From Bacillota bacterium (GTDB taxonomy: Bacteria > Bacillota > Clostridia > Oscillospirales > Ruminococcaceae): 64,000 nucleotides of DNA. This document shows, one piece after another, positions 8,030-17,096 of the stretch; the first letter of the stretch is position 1; the number at the start of each line of letters is the position of its first letter. The notes beneath the pieces were generated by a model. The model worked only from the letters and a program-made list of their open reading frames with translations. It was not told the origin of the DNA and did not search any database. Position numbers and translations under genes: made by a program. The stretch is taken from the NCBI GenBank assembly GCA_023396225.1, contig JAEWWT010000018.1:1-64000 (forward strand), given 5' to 3'.

Positions 8030-10177
8030 TTATTTTCTAAGTGAAGAAAACTTAATTTCCGGCATTGATCCCGGTCCTCCTGCTGCAGTATTGCGACGTT
8101 TAGTAAAGAAAAGATCTGCATCGTCAGGCTGTGTAATACCACGTCTTTGAGGTTCCTTAGATCTTGCTTGTTCTTTCTGCTGTTCTTTTATGGATTCATC
8201 AAGTTCACTCTTTAGTTTTGAGAAGTCATAGAATTTAGACTTTTCATATGTAGGTACAGCAGGCTGTTGTGGCTGTTCATATGAAACAGGCTGCTCTTTT
8301 TTTGTTTCAAATGATAGCTTTGAAGGCTGATGATCAGGATCTAGAGCCTTTCTGCTATATGAGAGCGGCGGTATGGTTTCATCGTTGCCTATCTTATTCT
8401 TTGCAGGCAAAGGTGAAAGCTTCGGCATCAGGTCGTCAGAAGTAAAGTTATCTTGCTCTTCCATTTCAAATGCGAATTTTGATTGTGTTGAAGCATTATT
8501 TCTATAATTTGAAACACTAGGCTGAACATTAGAAGCATCAAAACTTGTTTCATCATTGCCAGTATATTTATTGTTATGTATTGAAGACGAAATATCAAAT
8601 TCTGCTTTAAGCTGCGCAAAACTATCTTGAATGTTTTGTATAGCTTCAGCTTTGACTTCCTCTTTATTCTCAACATGTTTTTCGGCTGGTTTTTCAATTG
8701 GTTTCTCTTCAGAATTTACAACAGAATTTTCAGCAGGCTTGACAGGAGGTTTTTTAATTTCAGGGAAAATTGATTTCTTAGCAGTTTTTTCCTTAATACT
8801 TGATGTATTATGAGTGATTACTATACTATCAGTATTTGATGTTTCAGCAAATATCGGTGTTCTGAATGAAGGTTTCTCATGTGTATCAATTTTGAAGCTG
8901 ATGGAGGATACAGATGAAGAAAACGTCGGAGCCTTATTTGTATCCGTTGTTGATTTATTAAGATCCTGCTTATAAATATCAAGATAATCGTCAGCAGGCT
9001 TATTTTTATAACCTTCAGTGCTTACAGCAGGAGTAACTGGCTTATCATTATAACTTTCTGTGCTGATAACTGGTTTAACCGTCTCTATGACTTGTTCTAC
9101 AACAGGCACAGCTACAGGAATAACTGTTGCTGTTTCGGTAGGGGTTGCAATATCCTCAATAGTTGAAGCTGTTTCAACAGGTCCATAATCATCTTCAGAA
9201 CTCATGTCAAAGTCAGCTGGGCTATAAACATATTCATCTTCATTGTCTTCGGTAACAATGAGAGGTAAATCTTCAATTTTATCTTTAAAGTTATCTTTAT
9301 TCTGGATTGACTCAACAATATATGATTGTTCAACAGTATTCTCAGCCTTTTCTTCTTCCTCATTAATATAGTAAGAATCATCCATGTTTGCAGAGATTAT
9401 CTCATCAAATCCCTTACTAACAGGTGCAGGATCAGATGTGACAGGCTTTGAAAGTGAAGGCACAGTAAAGTTTTCAAGATCAGAGAGGTCCAATACCTTT
9501 TTAGGAACTGGAGTATCTTGTTTCTGAACAGGTCTTGCAATTGGTTCAGGTTTTGAAACAGGAACAGGTTCTTTTAATGCCGATACAATAGGGCTTGGAG
9601 CTTCAATAGGTTTAGGTGCTGGGAATTCCTTTTTCTTAGGAGGATTCATTAATTCCTTGATTCCTGCAACTACAAAATCCAAATTTTCCTTTGAAGTCTG
9701 ATCAGAGTATCCTTTAATTATAGCAAGTGAATTTATATCATCCGATGATCGATCCTCGTGCTTTTCAATACTAAGCTGAGCGGCAAGGAGCTTTACATTA
9801 TCAACTGCAGATATTTTTTTCTTGTCAATACCGCTGTTGAGGACATAAAGAGGAACACGGTTCTTGAATGCATCAGGATAATTCCCATCAATGAGCATAT
9901 TTTTAGCAGTAAGTGAATCATTTGCATACCATGTGGAAACCATAACAGCAGTACGCTGAACATTTATTGCAGAAAGATTCTTTTTTATAATATCCATAAT
10001 CTGTATTTTATCATTATAAACTCCGCTGGCAAAAACTATAAGCTTATATGATAATAGCCTTGAAAAATCTGTCTTGTCACCAATATACAAATCACAATTC
10101 AATTCATCTTTAAGCCATTCTGCATATTGTTTGGTATGGCCACATTTGGAAATATAAACAATAGCAATATCATTCAT
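8030..10177 (-). CDS. Flavodoxin-domain protein with a very long disordered tail
   Basis: A 715-residue protein. Residues 1-170 form a flavodoxin-like domain: strand 'MNDIAIVYISKCGHTKQYAE' has the FMN phosphate-binding loop pattern (T/S/K-x-G-H-T), followed by a 'KLIVFASGVYN' strand and a 'VMVSTWYAND' region. After about residue 180 the rest is low-complexity: Pro/Glu/Lys/Ser-rich, with repeated 'PVSKPEP'- and 'EKPAEK'-like stretches and no predicted fold. Usual flavodoxins are 140-170 residues, so about 540 residues are extra. I chose the second ATG (10177) because AAGGG lies ten bases before it and nothing precedes the first ATG (10195). Function beyond flavin binding is unknown. Confidence 0.7.
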   Translation of the reverse strand: MNDIAIVYISKCGHTKQYAEWLKDELNCDLYIGDKTDFSRLLSYKLIVFASGVYNDKIQIMDIIKKNLSAINVQRTAVMVSTWYANDSLTAKNMLIDGNYPDAFKNRVPLYVLNSGIDKKKISAVDNVKLLAAQLSIEKHEDRSSDDINSLAIIKGYSDQTSKENLDFVVAGIKELMNPPKKKEFPAPKPIEAPSPIVSALKEPVPVSKPEPIARPVQKQDTPVPKKVLDLSDLENFTVPSLSKPVTSDPAPVSKGFDEIISANMDDSYYINEEEEKAENTVEQSYIVESIQNKDNFKDKIEDLPLIVTEDNEDEYVYSPADFDMSSEDDYGPVETASTIEDIATPTETATVIPVAVPVVEQVIETVKPVISTESYNDKPVTPAVSTEGYKNKPADDYLDIYKQDLNKSTTDTNKAPTFSSSVSSISFKIDTHEKPSFRTPIFAETSNTDSIVITHNTSSIKEKTAKKSIFPEIKKPPVKPAENSVVNSEEKPIEKPAEKHVENKEEVKAEAIQNIQDSFAQLKAEFDISSSIHNNKYTGNDETSFDASNVQPSVSNYRNNASTQSKFAFEMEEQDNFTSDDLMPKLSPLPAKNKIGNDETIPPLSYSRKALDPDHQPSKLSFETKKEQPVSYEQPQQPAVPTYEKSKFYDFSKLKSELDESIKEQQKEQARSKEPQRRGITQPDDADLFFTKRRNTAAGGPGSMPEIKFSSLRK

Positions 10178-10481
10178 CTGCGTTCTACCCTTCATGTTTG
10201 GTAATTGAAAATACAGTTCATATTATTTTCATACAAATATATTATACATTAAGATGTTACTTCTATTCTTTAATATAATATGTATAAAATATTAAAGAAT
10301 TAATAATTATGGTTTTAAATTATTAAAATAACTAATTTATTGTAATAATTTATCTACAATATTTATACTTAACCTAATTATATAATAGATAAATTCAAAA
10401 ATATATAAAATTTTATTTTTTTTACCAAATAAGAATAAAATCACCAAAACAGTCAAAACTATGCTTGAGGTGATTTTCAGT

Positions 10482-11180
10482 ATGAAAAAAAGTATTTTTA
10501 ATATTGCAAAGCTTACAAGTAAAAAATTTATTATCACAATGCTTGTATGTCTTGCAGTAGTGGCATCAGCAGGTATTTATTCCTATAATAAAATCGTTGA
10601 AAAACTTGAAAACCAGCTTGAGAGCAATAATGGCAGTACATTGTCAAATGATGTTGATGAACAGGTAAACAATGAACAAACAGATGTGACAAAGCAAACT
10701 GAGGCTGTAACTGAAGCAGAAGTTCTTGCAGAAAATGTTCCTGAAGATGTTGCAGTTGAAGAAAAGGTAATGGTAAAGCCGATTGACGGTGAAATTATCA
10801 ACAGCTTTTCAAATGGTGAGCTTGTCAAGTCACAGACACTTAATGTCTGGAAGACCCATGACGGCATAGACATTTCATGTAATCCTGATGAAAAGGTCAA
10901 GTCAATGACAAGCGGAGTTGTTGCTTCAGTCAAGGAAGACCCAATGTGGGGCTATTGCGTAATCATTGACCATGGCAACGGTATTGAAGGGCATTACTAT
11001 GGTCTTGGCGCAGATATTCCGGTAACGGAAGGCACAGAAGTTGCAGCCGGAACAGTAATCGGAACAGTAGGCAACACAGCTGAAGCAGAAGTTGCAGAAG
11101 AATCACATCTCCATTTTGGCGTTAAGGAAAACGGCGAATGGGTTGATCCTGCAGCAATGCTTTCAGGCATGGGCAGCTGA
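10482..11180 (+). CDS. Membrane-anchored M23 (LytM) peptidase, SpoIIQ-like
   Basis: A 232-residue protein. It has a single N-terminal membrane anchor (about residues 15-38), an Asn/Glu/Thr-rich linker, then a LytM/M23 domain from about residue 105. The zinc-ligand motifs are present: H-x3-D in 'THDGIDIS' and H-x-H in 'ESHLHFGV', so it should be an active endopeptidase cutting peptidoglycan cross-links outside the membrane. The layout fits SpoIIQ, the forespore engulfment protein, but the usual spoIID partner is not adjacent, so a vegetative cell-wall role is equally possible. GAGGTG ten bases upstream supports the ATG at 10482 over the one at 10461. Confidence 0.75.
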   Translation: MKKSIFNIAKLTSKKFIITMLVCLAVVASAGIYSYNKIVEKLENQLESNNGSTLSNDVDEQVNNEQTDVTKQTEAVTEAEVLAENVPEDVAVEEKVMVKPIDGEIINSFSNGELVKSQTLNVWKTHDGIDISCNPDEKVKSMTSGVVASVKEDPMWGYCVIIDHGNGIEGHYYGLGADIPVTEGTEVAAGTVIGTVGNTAEAEVAEESHLHFGVKENGEWVDPAAMLSGMGS

Positions 11181-11197
11181 AAAACAGAATAAAGAAT

Positions 11198-11230
11198 TAC
11201 GGACAAGCAATATAAGCTTGTCCGTAGTTT
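11198..11230. terminator. Terminator after the M23 peptidase gene
   Basis: An 11-bp perfect stem (tacggacaagc with gcttgtccgta) and a following T-rich stretch. It also lies just beyond the end of the converging histidine kinase gene. Confidence 0.75.
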
Positions 11231-11254
11231 TACATATTTTTATGTCTGTAATTT

Positions 11255-12190
11255 CTACAGGCATATTTTTTTGCCTTTAGAAACTTCAACACAGCCAAAA
11301 TATAGCTCAATTATAAACCCATCATCAATTGAAGCTCTTATAGTTCCGCCTGTTTTTTCAGTCAGTTCCTTTGCTATTGCAAGCCCAAGACCGGTTGATG
11401 TTTCGCTTCTTGCCTTGTCAGCCTTGTAAAACCTGTCAAAAACATGTTCCACGTCAATTTTTTCAGCATCCATGCATTTGTTCTTGAATAAAATTATGTT
11501 AAAGCCATTTTCAGTATTAAGTGAAACTGTAAAACTTTCGCATCCATGTACAAGAACATTTTTTATAATATTGTGGAATATTCTTTTCAGCGCAGATTCG
11601 CTGCATATAGAAATGAAAGAATCATCCGGTATATTTATATCAGGTGTAATTCCTGCCCTCGTAAAGTCATCATAAAACCCTAGCAGTGTATCACAAAGAA
11701 TAGTATTTATGCAACATTCTTTACTTTCAAATTCATAAACATCATTCTGCAGTTTTGCAAAAGTGAACAGTTCTTCAAGCATATCGCTGAGGTCCCTTAT
11801 TCTGTTCTGGATAATAAGGTCATAATGTTCTTTTTCTTCTGCATCACTTGCCTGTTCCAGCAGTTGAAAATATCCGTCAAGAGAAGTCAGCGGAGTGCGG
11901 ATATCATGTGAAAGTCCTGTTATTGTTTCTTTGATGTTCTTATCTTTCCTATGATACTTGATCCTGTTCTCACGACAGTCAATCAGAACGCCGTTCACAA
12001 TGTCAGAAAGCTCCTTCATTTCCTTGAATGAGTATGCGTTTTCAAGTAAAGCATTGCTTTCATTTTCTATAATAAATGCCAGACGGCGGCAGATTTTTTT
12101 TACCTGTCGCCTGTAATTAAGCAATATTCCAATAAATATTATTAAAAACGCTGATAGTGTAATAATTACCGCCGTCATAGCACCGTCCAT
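11255..12190 (-). CDS. Sensor histidine kinase without an extracellular sensor domain
   Basis: A 311-residue kinase. It has one N-terminal membrane span (residues 7-25), a short coiled region, an H box 'GLSHDIRTPLTSLDGY' with the phospho-accepting His near residue 100, an N box 'RIFHNIIKNVLVHG' and a G box 'STGLGLAIAKEL'. The lack of a periplasmic loop is typical of kinases that read the state of a partner ABC transporter or the membrane. It is the last gene of the operon running down from 14799, after the permease, so the transporter is its likely partner. Confidence 0.9.
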   Translation of the reverse strand: MDGAMTAVIITLSAFLIIFIGILLNYRRQVKKICRRLAFIIENESNALLENAYSFKEMKELSDIVNGVLIDCRENRIKYHRKDKNIKETITGLSHDIRTPLTSLDGYFQLLEQASDAEEKEHYDLIIQNRIRDLSDMLEELFTFAKLQNDVYEFESKECCINTILCDTLLGFYDDFTRAGITPDINIPDDSFISICSESALKRIFHNIIKNVLVHGCESFTVSLNTENGFNIILFKNKCMDAEKIDVEHVFDRFYKADKARSETSTGLGLAIAKELTEKTGGTIRASIDDGFIIELYFGCVEVSKGKKICL

Positions 12191-12205
12191 ATTTAAAACC
12201 CTCTT

Positions 12206-12265
12206 TTATTTAAAGTAACATTTTATAAAGTGAAAAAGCAAAATTATCATAATGGTAACTGTCAT
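12206..12265 (-). CDS. Putative 19-residue hydrophobic peptide
   Basis: In the 86-base gap between permease and kinase, an ATG at 12265 preceded by AGGAG (eight bases) opens a 19-codon frame, MTVTIMIILLFHFIKCYFK, ending in TAA. The ribosome binding site overlaps the permease stop, so translation could be coupled. The product would be a single hydrophobic helix with a basic end, in the size range of small membrane regulators of transporters or kinases. There is no homology evidence; it could be chance. Confidence 0.35.
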   Translation of the reverse strand: MTVTIMIILLFHFIKCYFK

Positions 12266-12276
12266 AAAGTTGACTC

Positions 12277-13128
12277 CTATCTGATGTCCTTTTTCTTCAT
12301 AAGAATGACACTGATTATGCCGATGATTACTAAATATGCCCCACCGACAATTGCGGCATCGATAAAGCTTTTATCAGGAGTAAACGCAAGAGAATTCATA
12401 TTAAATGTAAGTAATGAGTTTTGTAGCGGTGCATTCTTGAGTTTAAAGTAACCTTCAATTCCTCTTGCAATAAGTTCTAAAAGATTTACAGTTGATAAAA
12501 CTGCAAGTGCCATTGTAATTGCGATATTTTTTGTAAGTAAATAGATAAGATTCACAACCATGCAGAAAATTCCGGCAAGAATTGACCAAACAGCATAATA
12601 GAATATGTGGTTAAAAAGTTCAGCTGCATCAAAATGAATATATCCAAGCCATATCATAGAGCCAATAGAAGCAGAAATTATTCCTGCTAATATTAACAAA
12701 ATGGAAATTAAAACCGATATTATTAACTTAGAAAATACTGTATAAACTCGAAAGCCTTTGTAGTTAGCTAAATTTTTGATAAAACCCGTACTGATTTCTG
12801 CTGAAGCAAAGATTAAAGAAAAAATTGCAACAAATATTATAGCGCTTAGGTTGTTACTCATTTTTTCACCAAAAAGATAGAAGTTGCTTAACTTTTCTTC
12901 TGAATAGAGAGGATCATCTGAATCCTTTGCCAGTATCTCTACATATTCATCTTTTGCTTCATCATACACATAAGTTGTGTATGTATCCTGATTCTCCATA
13001 AAATCAACTCTCTCATCACACTGAAAGTAAATTGTAAGAAAAGTCATTCCAAAGAATATGATTAATGTAACAAGCAGTCCTTTACTTCTGAAAAGACGAT
13101 ATAAATCCATTTTTAATGTCTTAAGCAT
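12277..13128 (-). CDS. ABC-2 type transporter permease
   Basis: A 283-residue membrane protein with six predicted spans: one near the N-terminus, a roughly 60-residue polar loop rich in Asp/Glu/Tyr, then five more. This is the layout of ABC-2 permeases of the bacitracin/lantibiotic export or immunity type. The start at 13128 overlaps the ATPase gene by eight bases, showing coupling. Together with the ATPase it should move a hydrophobic or peptide substrate across the membrane; the substrate cannot be read from the sequence. Confidence 0.85.
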   Translation of the reverse strand: MLKTLKMDLYRLFRSKGLLVTLIIFFGMTFLTIYFQCDERVDFMENQDTYTTYVYDEAKDEYVEILAKDSDDPLYSEEKLSNFYLFGEKMSNNLSAIIFVAIFSLIFASAEISTGFIKNLANYKGFRVYTVFSKLIISVLISILLILAGIISASIGSMIWLGYIHFDAAELFNHIFYYAVWSILAGIFCMVVNLIYLLTKNIAITMALAVLSTVNLLELIARGIEGYFKLKNAPLQNSLLTFNMNSLAFTPDKSFIDAAIVGGAYLVIIGIISVILMKKKDIR

Positions 13129-14035
13129 TCTTTTCGCCCCCTGTAAGATTGATGAAATAGTCTTCAAGTGATTCACTGTTGACAGAAACTGAAGTTACAT
13201 TTATATCTGCATTAACAAGTGCCTTCATTATTTTCCCACTTTCATTCAGGCGTTCGTATACGCATATTTCAGTTTTATCTGTAACCTTGTAGTTTTTAAA
13301 ACCAAGATTATCAAGAACTGTGATTGCTGATGCGGTGTCCTCAAGTCTGATTTCGATTTTTTCACAGCATTTTGCAGCAAGTTCTTCTTCTGTAAGTTCC
13401 TCAATAAGTGAACCATTGTGAATTATTCCGTATCTTGTGGCAATTCTTGAAAGCTCGCTAAGGATATGGCTTGAAATAAGAATAGTTATATTCTTTTCCT
13501 TGTTTAACTTTAAAATCATTTCACGTACTTCTGCAATACCCTGAGGGTCAAGTCCGTTGATAGGTTCGTCAAGTACAAGAAGATCAGGTTCGCTGACCAG
13601 CGCCATTGCGACACCAAGACGCTGTTTCATTCCAAGAGAAAAGTTCTTTACTGCTTTTTTACCTGCATTTTCAAGTCCTGCAGTTTTAAGCAGATCTTCA
13701 ATGTAACCCTTACGGTTTATACCGTTGCATAAGCATTTCATTTTTAAATTGTCATATGCGGTCAGATTAGGGTATAGTCCCGGGTTTTCAATAAGTGTTC
13801 CGACTCTTGAAAATAAAACTGAATTTCCTTTGGCTTCTTCTCCAAAAAGCTTGATTTCTCCGCTTGTCTGAAAAGCAAGGCCACTGATTATTTTCATAAA
13901 AGTAGTTTTTCCGGCACCGTTTCTTCCGATAAATCCGTAAATATCTCCCTTATTGATATGCAGGCTTACTTTGTCAACAGCGTTCTGAGTTTTGTACGTT
14001 TTTGTAAGATTGTTTGTACTGAGCAGACATTCCAT
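13121..14035 (-). CDS. ABC transporter ATPase (BcrA/lantibiotic-export type)
   Basis: A 304-residue ATPase. Walker A 'GRNGAGKTT' is near residue 38, the signature is 'FSLGMKQRLGVAMAL', and Walker B 'LLVLDEPINGLDP' is followed by an H-loop 'ISSHILSEL'. The C-terminal 80 residues form the accessory domain common in BcrA-like drug and peptide exporters. It lies between the response regulator and the permease in a four-gene operon, an arrangement used for self-regulated peptide-antibiotic detoxification. Substrate and inducer are not known. Confidence 0.9.
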   Translation of the reverse strand: MECLLSTNNLTKTYKTQNAVDKVSLHINKGDIYGFIGRNGAGKTTFMKIISGLAFQTSGEIKLFGEEAKGNSVLFSRVGTLIENPGLYPNLTAYDNLKMKCLCNGINRKGYIEDLLKTAGLENAGKKAVKNFSLGMKQRLGVAMALVSEPDLLVLDEPINGLDPQGIAEVREMILKLNKEKNITILISSHILSELSRIATRYGIIHNGSLIEELTEEELAAKCCEKIEIRLEDTASAITVLDNLGFKNYKVTDKTEICVYERLNESGKIMKALVNADINVTSVSVNSESLEDYFINLTGGEKNA

Positions 14036-14124
14036 ATGTTATTCCTCCCTGTCCTTTATGAGTATAAGTATACGGTACATCTGCTAATATTTCGTCAAAA
14101 AAGGTTAAAGAAAGTATAAAGATG

Positions 14125-14799
14125 TTATTTAGCAAGTTTAAATCCGATACCCCAGACAGTTTCAATGTATTCCTCTTCTGAAAACTCTTTGAGCTTTTTA
14201 CGGATATTGCTTATATGTACATTGATAGTCTTGTCTTCACCTATATAATAGTCATCCCATGCATATTCATAAATGCCCTGTTTGCTGAAAACCTTGTCAG
14301 GGAATGAAAGAAACAGCTCAAGAATCTTGAATTCCTGCCTTGTAAGGCTAATCTGATTGTTGCTGACTGTAACAAGATAATGTTCAGTATCAAGAACAAT
14401 GTCCTTGTATTTAAGAATTTCGTTTTCATTCTGAGCAGGTTGTGAGCGTCTAAGCTGTACTGCAACCCTTGCAAGTAATTCCTTTATTTCAAACGGTTTT
14501 GTGATATAATCCTCTGCTCCGAGAGTAAGCATGTTTACTTTGGTATCTAGCTCATCCTTTGCCGAAAGAATTATTACCGGAGTATTATAAGATTTTTTTA
14601 TTTTTCTTAGCAGTACGTCGCCGCTCATACCAGGGAGCATAAGGTCAAGAATAATAAGCGAATATGAACCGCTTTCAATACGAATTTCTGCTTCTGTCCC
14701 TGAAAAAGCCTGAACGCATGTGTAACCATTTTTATTCAATGCTGCTGCAATGAGATTATTTATATCATTGTTGTCTTCAACTATCAGTATCTTGCTCAT
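14125..14799 (-). CDS. OmpR/PhoB-type response regulator
   Basis: A 224-residue regulator. The receiver domain (1-115) has the acidic pocket 'VEDNND', the phospho-acceptor Asp in 'LIILDLMLPGMSG' near residue 52, and Lys in 'ITKPF'. The C-terminal winged helix (about 130-224) ends 'ETVWGIGFKLAK', the family pattern. It is the first gene of the operon with an ABC transporter and a histidine kinase and probably activates that operon. The 90-base gap to the ATPase gene may hold an internal promoter. Confidence 0.9.
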   Translation of the reverse strand: MSKILIVEDNNDINNLIAAALNKNGYTCVQAFSGTEAEIRIESGSYSLIILDLMLPGMSGDVLLRKIKKSYNTPVIILSAKDELDTKVNMLTLGAEDYITKPFEIKELLARVAVQLRRSQPAQNENEILKYKDIVLDTEHYLVTVSNNQISLTRQEFKILELFLSFPDKVFSKQGIYEYAWDDYYIGEDKTINVHISNIRKKLKEFSEEEYIETVWGIGFKLAK

Positions 14800-15132
14800 T
14801 TAAAATTCCTCACACAAATATTATAGATGGGAATAAAACTATAAACATAATAACATATTTTTCTTGTAAATACAACAAAGTGTTTTTATTACATAAAATC
14901 CAACCAATCATATTGAAAATAATATACAAGCCGTGATAATACCGATAATAGATGAATAAAATATATTCTGAGATAACAAAATATAGTCTAAGATAATAAG
15001 TATAAAGGATAAATATTGTAATAAAGCTGTAAGAAAATTGTAAGAAGACTGTAAAAGAAAAATAGTGTACAAACAGTTGAAAATATGATATAATATTAAA
15101 TATTTTGTAAGTTTGAAAGAAGGATTTTTATC
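14800..15132. other. AT-rich divergent intergenic region
   Basis: This stretch separates the response regulator operon (minus) from the SGNH lipoprotein gene (plus). A possible plus-strand promoter is TGTACA (15066-15071) and TATAAT (15089-15094) with 17-base spacing. Several near-repeats of 'gataataa' and 'ctgtaagaaaa' occur between 14930 and 15060. They could bind the response regulator, but no clear operator is visible and no gene was found. Confidence 0.4.
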
Positions 15133-15972
15133 ATGAAATATATGAAAGCTTCAGCTGTGCTGTTATGTGCTTTCTGCCTTTTACTGACAGCATGTTCAAA
15201 AGTGAACGACAACCTTGAAAATGTGAATTCTGAAGCAGTTCCTGCAGGTGCAACTATTACTCAGTATCAGCCGACAGAAACTACAACTGTAACAACTACT
15301 GAAACAACAACAGAAACTACTACTGAAGCAACTACTGTTACAACTTATGCAAGCCATGAAGATATTCCAACTGAATTTGACAAGACTTTTTTTGAAAACG
15401 ACCTTTTCATAGGCGATTCAATAACAACAGGCTTTTCAGGCTATGGATATATTTCTGAGGATAACGTATTTGCAAAAGTCGGACTTAACCCTATATCCGT
15501 ACTTACAACTCCTATAACAACACCTGACGGCGATATTATGATCAATGATGAAATTGCAGCAAAGTCACCTGAAAGAGCATATATCATGCTTGGTTCAAAC
15601 GGAATAGAGTGGCTTGATAACGATAAAATGCTTTCCAGCCTTGATGAGCTTATCAAGTTGATAAATAATACAAATTCTGATACTAAAGTTGTAGTTCTTT
15701 CTGTTCCGCCTGTAACACAGGAATGTGAAAGTAAATCAGATACAGCTGACTTAAATAAAAAAATCAGCGATTACAATTCAAGCCTCAGCACATATTGTTC
15801 TGAAAATAACATTACCTATATTGACATCTCAACAATGCTCTGTGATGAAAACGGATATTTTGCTGAACAGCTAGCAGAATCTGACGGCAGACATTTCAAG
15901 GGCAATTCATATAAATATGTACTAAGTCTGATACAAAGAACATTTGACAGCAATGAACAGAATGAACAGTAA
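15133..15972 (+). CDS. SGNH/GDSL-type hydrolase lipoprotein
   Basis: A 279-residue exported lipoprotein. The signal peptide ends with a lipobox (LLTACS) near residue 21. A Thr/Glu-only linker (residues 52-75) of the kind used by Ruminococcus secreted proteins follows, then an SGNH hydrolase domain with nucleophile block 'FIGDSITTGF' near residue 96, a 'MLGSNGI' block and a C-terminal 'DGRHF' that would supply the Asp and His. Such enzymes remove acetyl or other acyl groups, often from cell-wall polymers or polysaccharides; the substrate is unknown. AAGGA before the ATG supports the start. Confidence 0.8.
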   Translation: MKYMKASAVLLCAFCLLLTACSKVNDNLENVNSEAVPAGATITQYQPTETTTVTTTETTTETTTEATTVTTYASHEDIPTEFDKTFFENDLFIGDSITTGFSGYGYISEDNVFAKVGLNPISVLTTPITTPDGDIMINDEIAAKSPERAYIMLGSNGIEWLDNDKMLSSLDELIKLINNTNSDTKVVVLSVPPVTQECESKSDTADLNKKISDYNSSLSTYCSENNITYIDISTMLCDENGYFAEQLAESDGRHFKGNSYKYVLSLIQRTFDSNEQNEQ

Positions 15973-16597
15973 GGTTAATTATCAGCTTGAGCTTGAAAAA
16001 ATTCTTGCGGGAATTGATAAAGAGAATCCGCCGTCACTACTTTTGCATAGCTGCTGCGCTCCATGTTCAAGCTATGTTTTAAAGTATCTGTCTGAATATT
16101 TCAAGATAACTCTGCTGTATTATAATCCGAACATTTCCCCGGAAAATGAATACATTAAACGAATTAATGAACAGCAAAGGCTTATAAATGAAATGCCTTT
16201 AAAAAATAAGGTGAAGTTTATAGGTACTGAATACACCCCAGACCTTTTCATCAATGCAGTAAAAGGATATGAAAATGAACCAGAGGGCGGGGAAAGATGT
16301 TTTATCTGCTATAAGCTGCGTCTTGAAGAAGCGGCTAATGCAGCAATAAGGGAAAATTGCGATTACTTTACTACTACTTTGTCAATAAGCCCATATAAGA
16401 ATGCTGAAAAGCTTAATTCCATTGGTGAAGAGATTGGCGAAAAATATGGCATAAAGCATCTGCCATGTGATTTCAAAAAGAAGAATGGTTATCGTGAAAG
16501 TATAGCATTATCAAAGGAATATAATCTTTACAGACAGGATTATTGTGGATGCATTTATTCAAAAGCTGAAATGCTCAGAAAAAACGAAAAAGTATAA
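15962..16597 (+). CDS. queH: Epoxyqueuosine reductase QueH
   Basis: About 211 residues. It carries the QueH signature: 'LLLHSCCAPCSS' near the N-terminus, a 'YNPNISPENEY' stretch, 'GGERCFICYKLRLE' and a C-terminal 'QDYCGCIYS'. These cysteines bind the iron-sulfur and metal centres used to reduce epoxyqueuosine to queuosine in tRNA wobble position 34. The gene overlaps the end of the lipoprotein gene, and several starts are possible (15944, 15953, 15962) with no clear ribosome binding site. No other queuosine genes are nearby. Confidence 0.85.
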   Translation: MNSKVNYQLELEKILAGIDKENPPSLLLHSCCAPCSSYVLKYLSEYFKITLLYYNPNISPENEYIKRINEQQRLINEMPLKNKVKFIGTEYTPDLFINAVKGYENEPEGGERCFICYKLRLEEAANAAIRENCDYFTTTLSISPYKNAEKLNSIGEEIGEKYGIKHLPCDFKKKNGYRESIALSKEYNLYRQDYCGCIYSKAEMLRKNEKV

Positions 16598-16629
16598 AAA
16601 TGAGCAGAACTTAATTGTTCTGCTCATTT
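16598..16629. terminator. Bidirectional terminator between queH and the DtxR-family gene
   Basis: A perfect 13-bp stem (aaatgagcagaac with gttctgctcattt) with a TTAATT loop, flanked by A and T runs. It serves both converging genes; the DtxR-family stop lies inside the stem. Confidence 0.85.
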
Positions 16630-16994
16630 AATTTATCAACAAATAATTTAAGACGCTGATATGTTTCATCACTGATAATATGTTCAATCCTGCAAGCATC
16701 CTGTTCGGAAGTCCTTTTATCAACACCAAGAACCAAATGAAGAAAATCCCTGATAAGAATGTGTCTTTCGTAAACATTCTGTGCTTTTTCGTAACCTGAT
16801 TCAGTAAGCTTTATCTGACCATCTGTTTCAATGGAAATAAATCCGTCAGATTTGAGTATACTCATAGCACGACTCACAGAAGGCTTTGAAAAACCAAGTT
16901 CAGTTGCAATATCGATTGAACGAACATATCCTGTTTTCTTTTCCAACAGCAAAATGGTTTCAAGGTAATTTTCACCCGATTCATAAATTGCCAT
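16611..16994 (-). CDS. DtxR/MntR-family metal-dependent repressor
   Basis: A 127-residue regulator. The winged helix lies in residues 1-65 ('SGENYLETILLLE', 'SIDIATELGFSKPSVSRAM', 'GFISIETDGQIKLTESG'), followed by the dimerisation and metal-binding helices ('ERHILIRDFLHLVLGV', 'EQDACRIEHIIS'). There is no C-terminal SH3-like domain, so it is closer in size to MntR than to DtxR. It probably senses Mn(II) or Fe(II) and represses metal uptake. feoB at 29192 is a possible target, but it is not adjacent and no operator was recognised. Confidence 0.85.
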   Translation of the reverse strand: MAIYESGENYLETILLLEKKTGYVRSIDIATELGFSKPSVSRAMSILKSDGFISIETDGQIKLTESGYEKAQNVYERHILIRDFLHLVLGVDKRTSEQDACRIEHIISDETYQRLKLFVDKLNEQNN

Positions 16995-17096
16995 GAGTTC
17001 ACTTCCTTAATACAGTAATAATTATTTCTTTATTCTAGCACATAACACAAAATAATTCAAGCAATATTGACTTAATTTTTACATAATGCTATACTA

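Noticed and set aside
10337..10537. Minus-strand hydrophobic ORF of 66 codons
   Set aside because: Extreme AT bias, no ribosome box, and it overlaps the start of the M23 gene.
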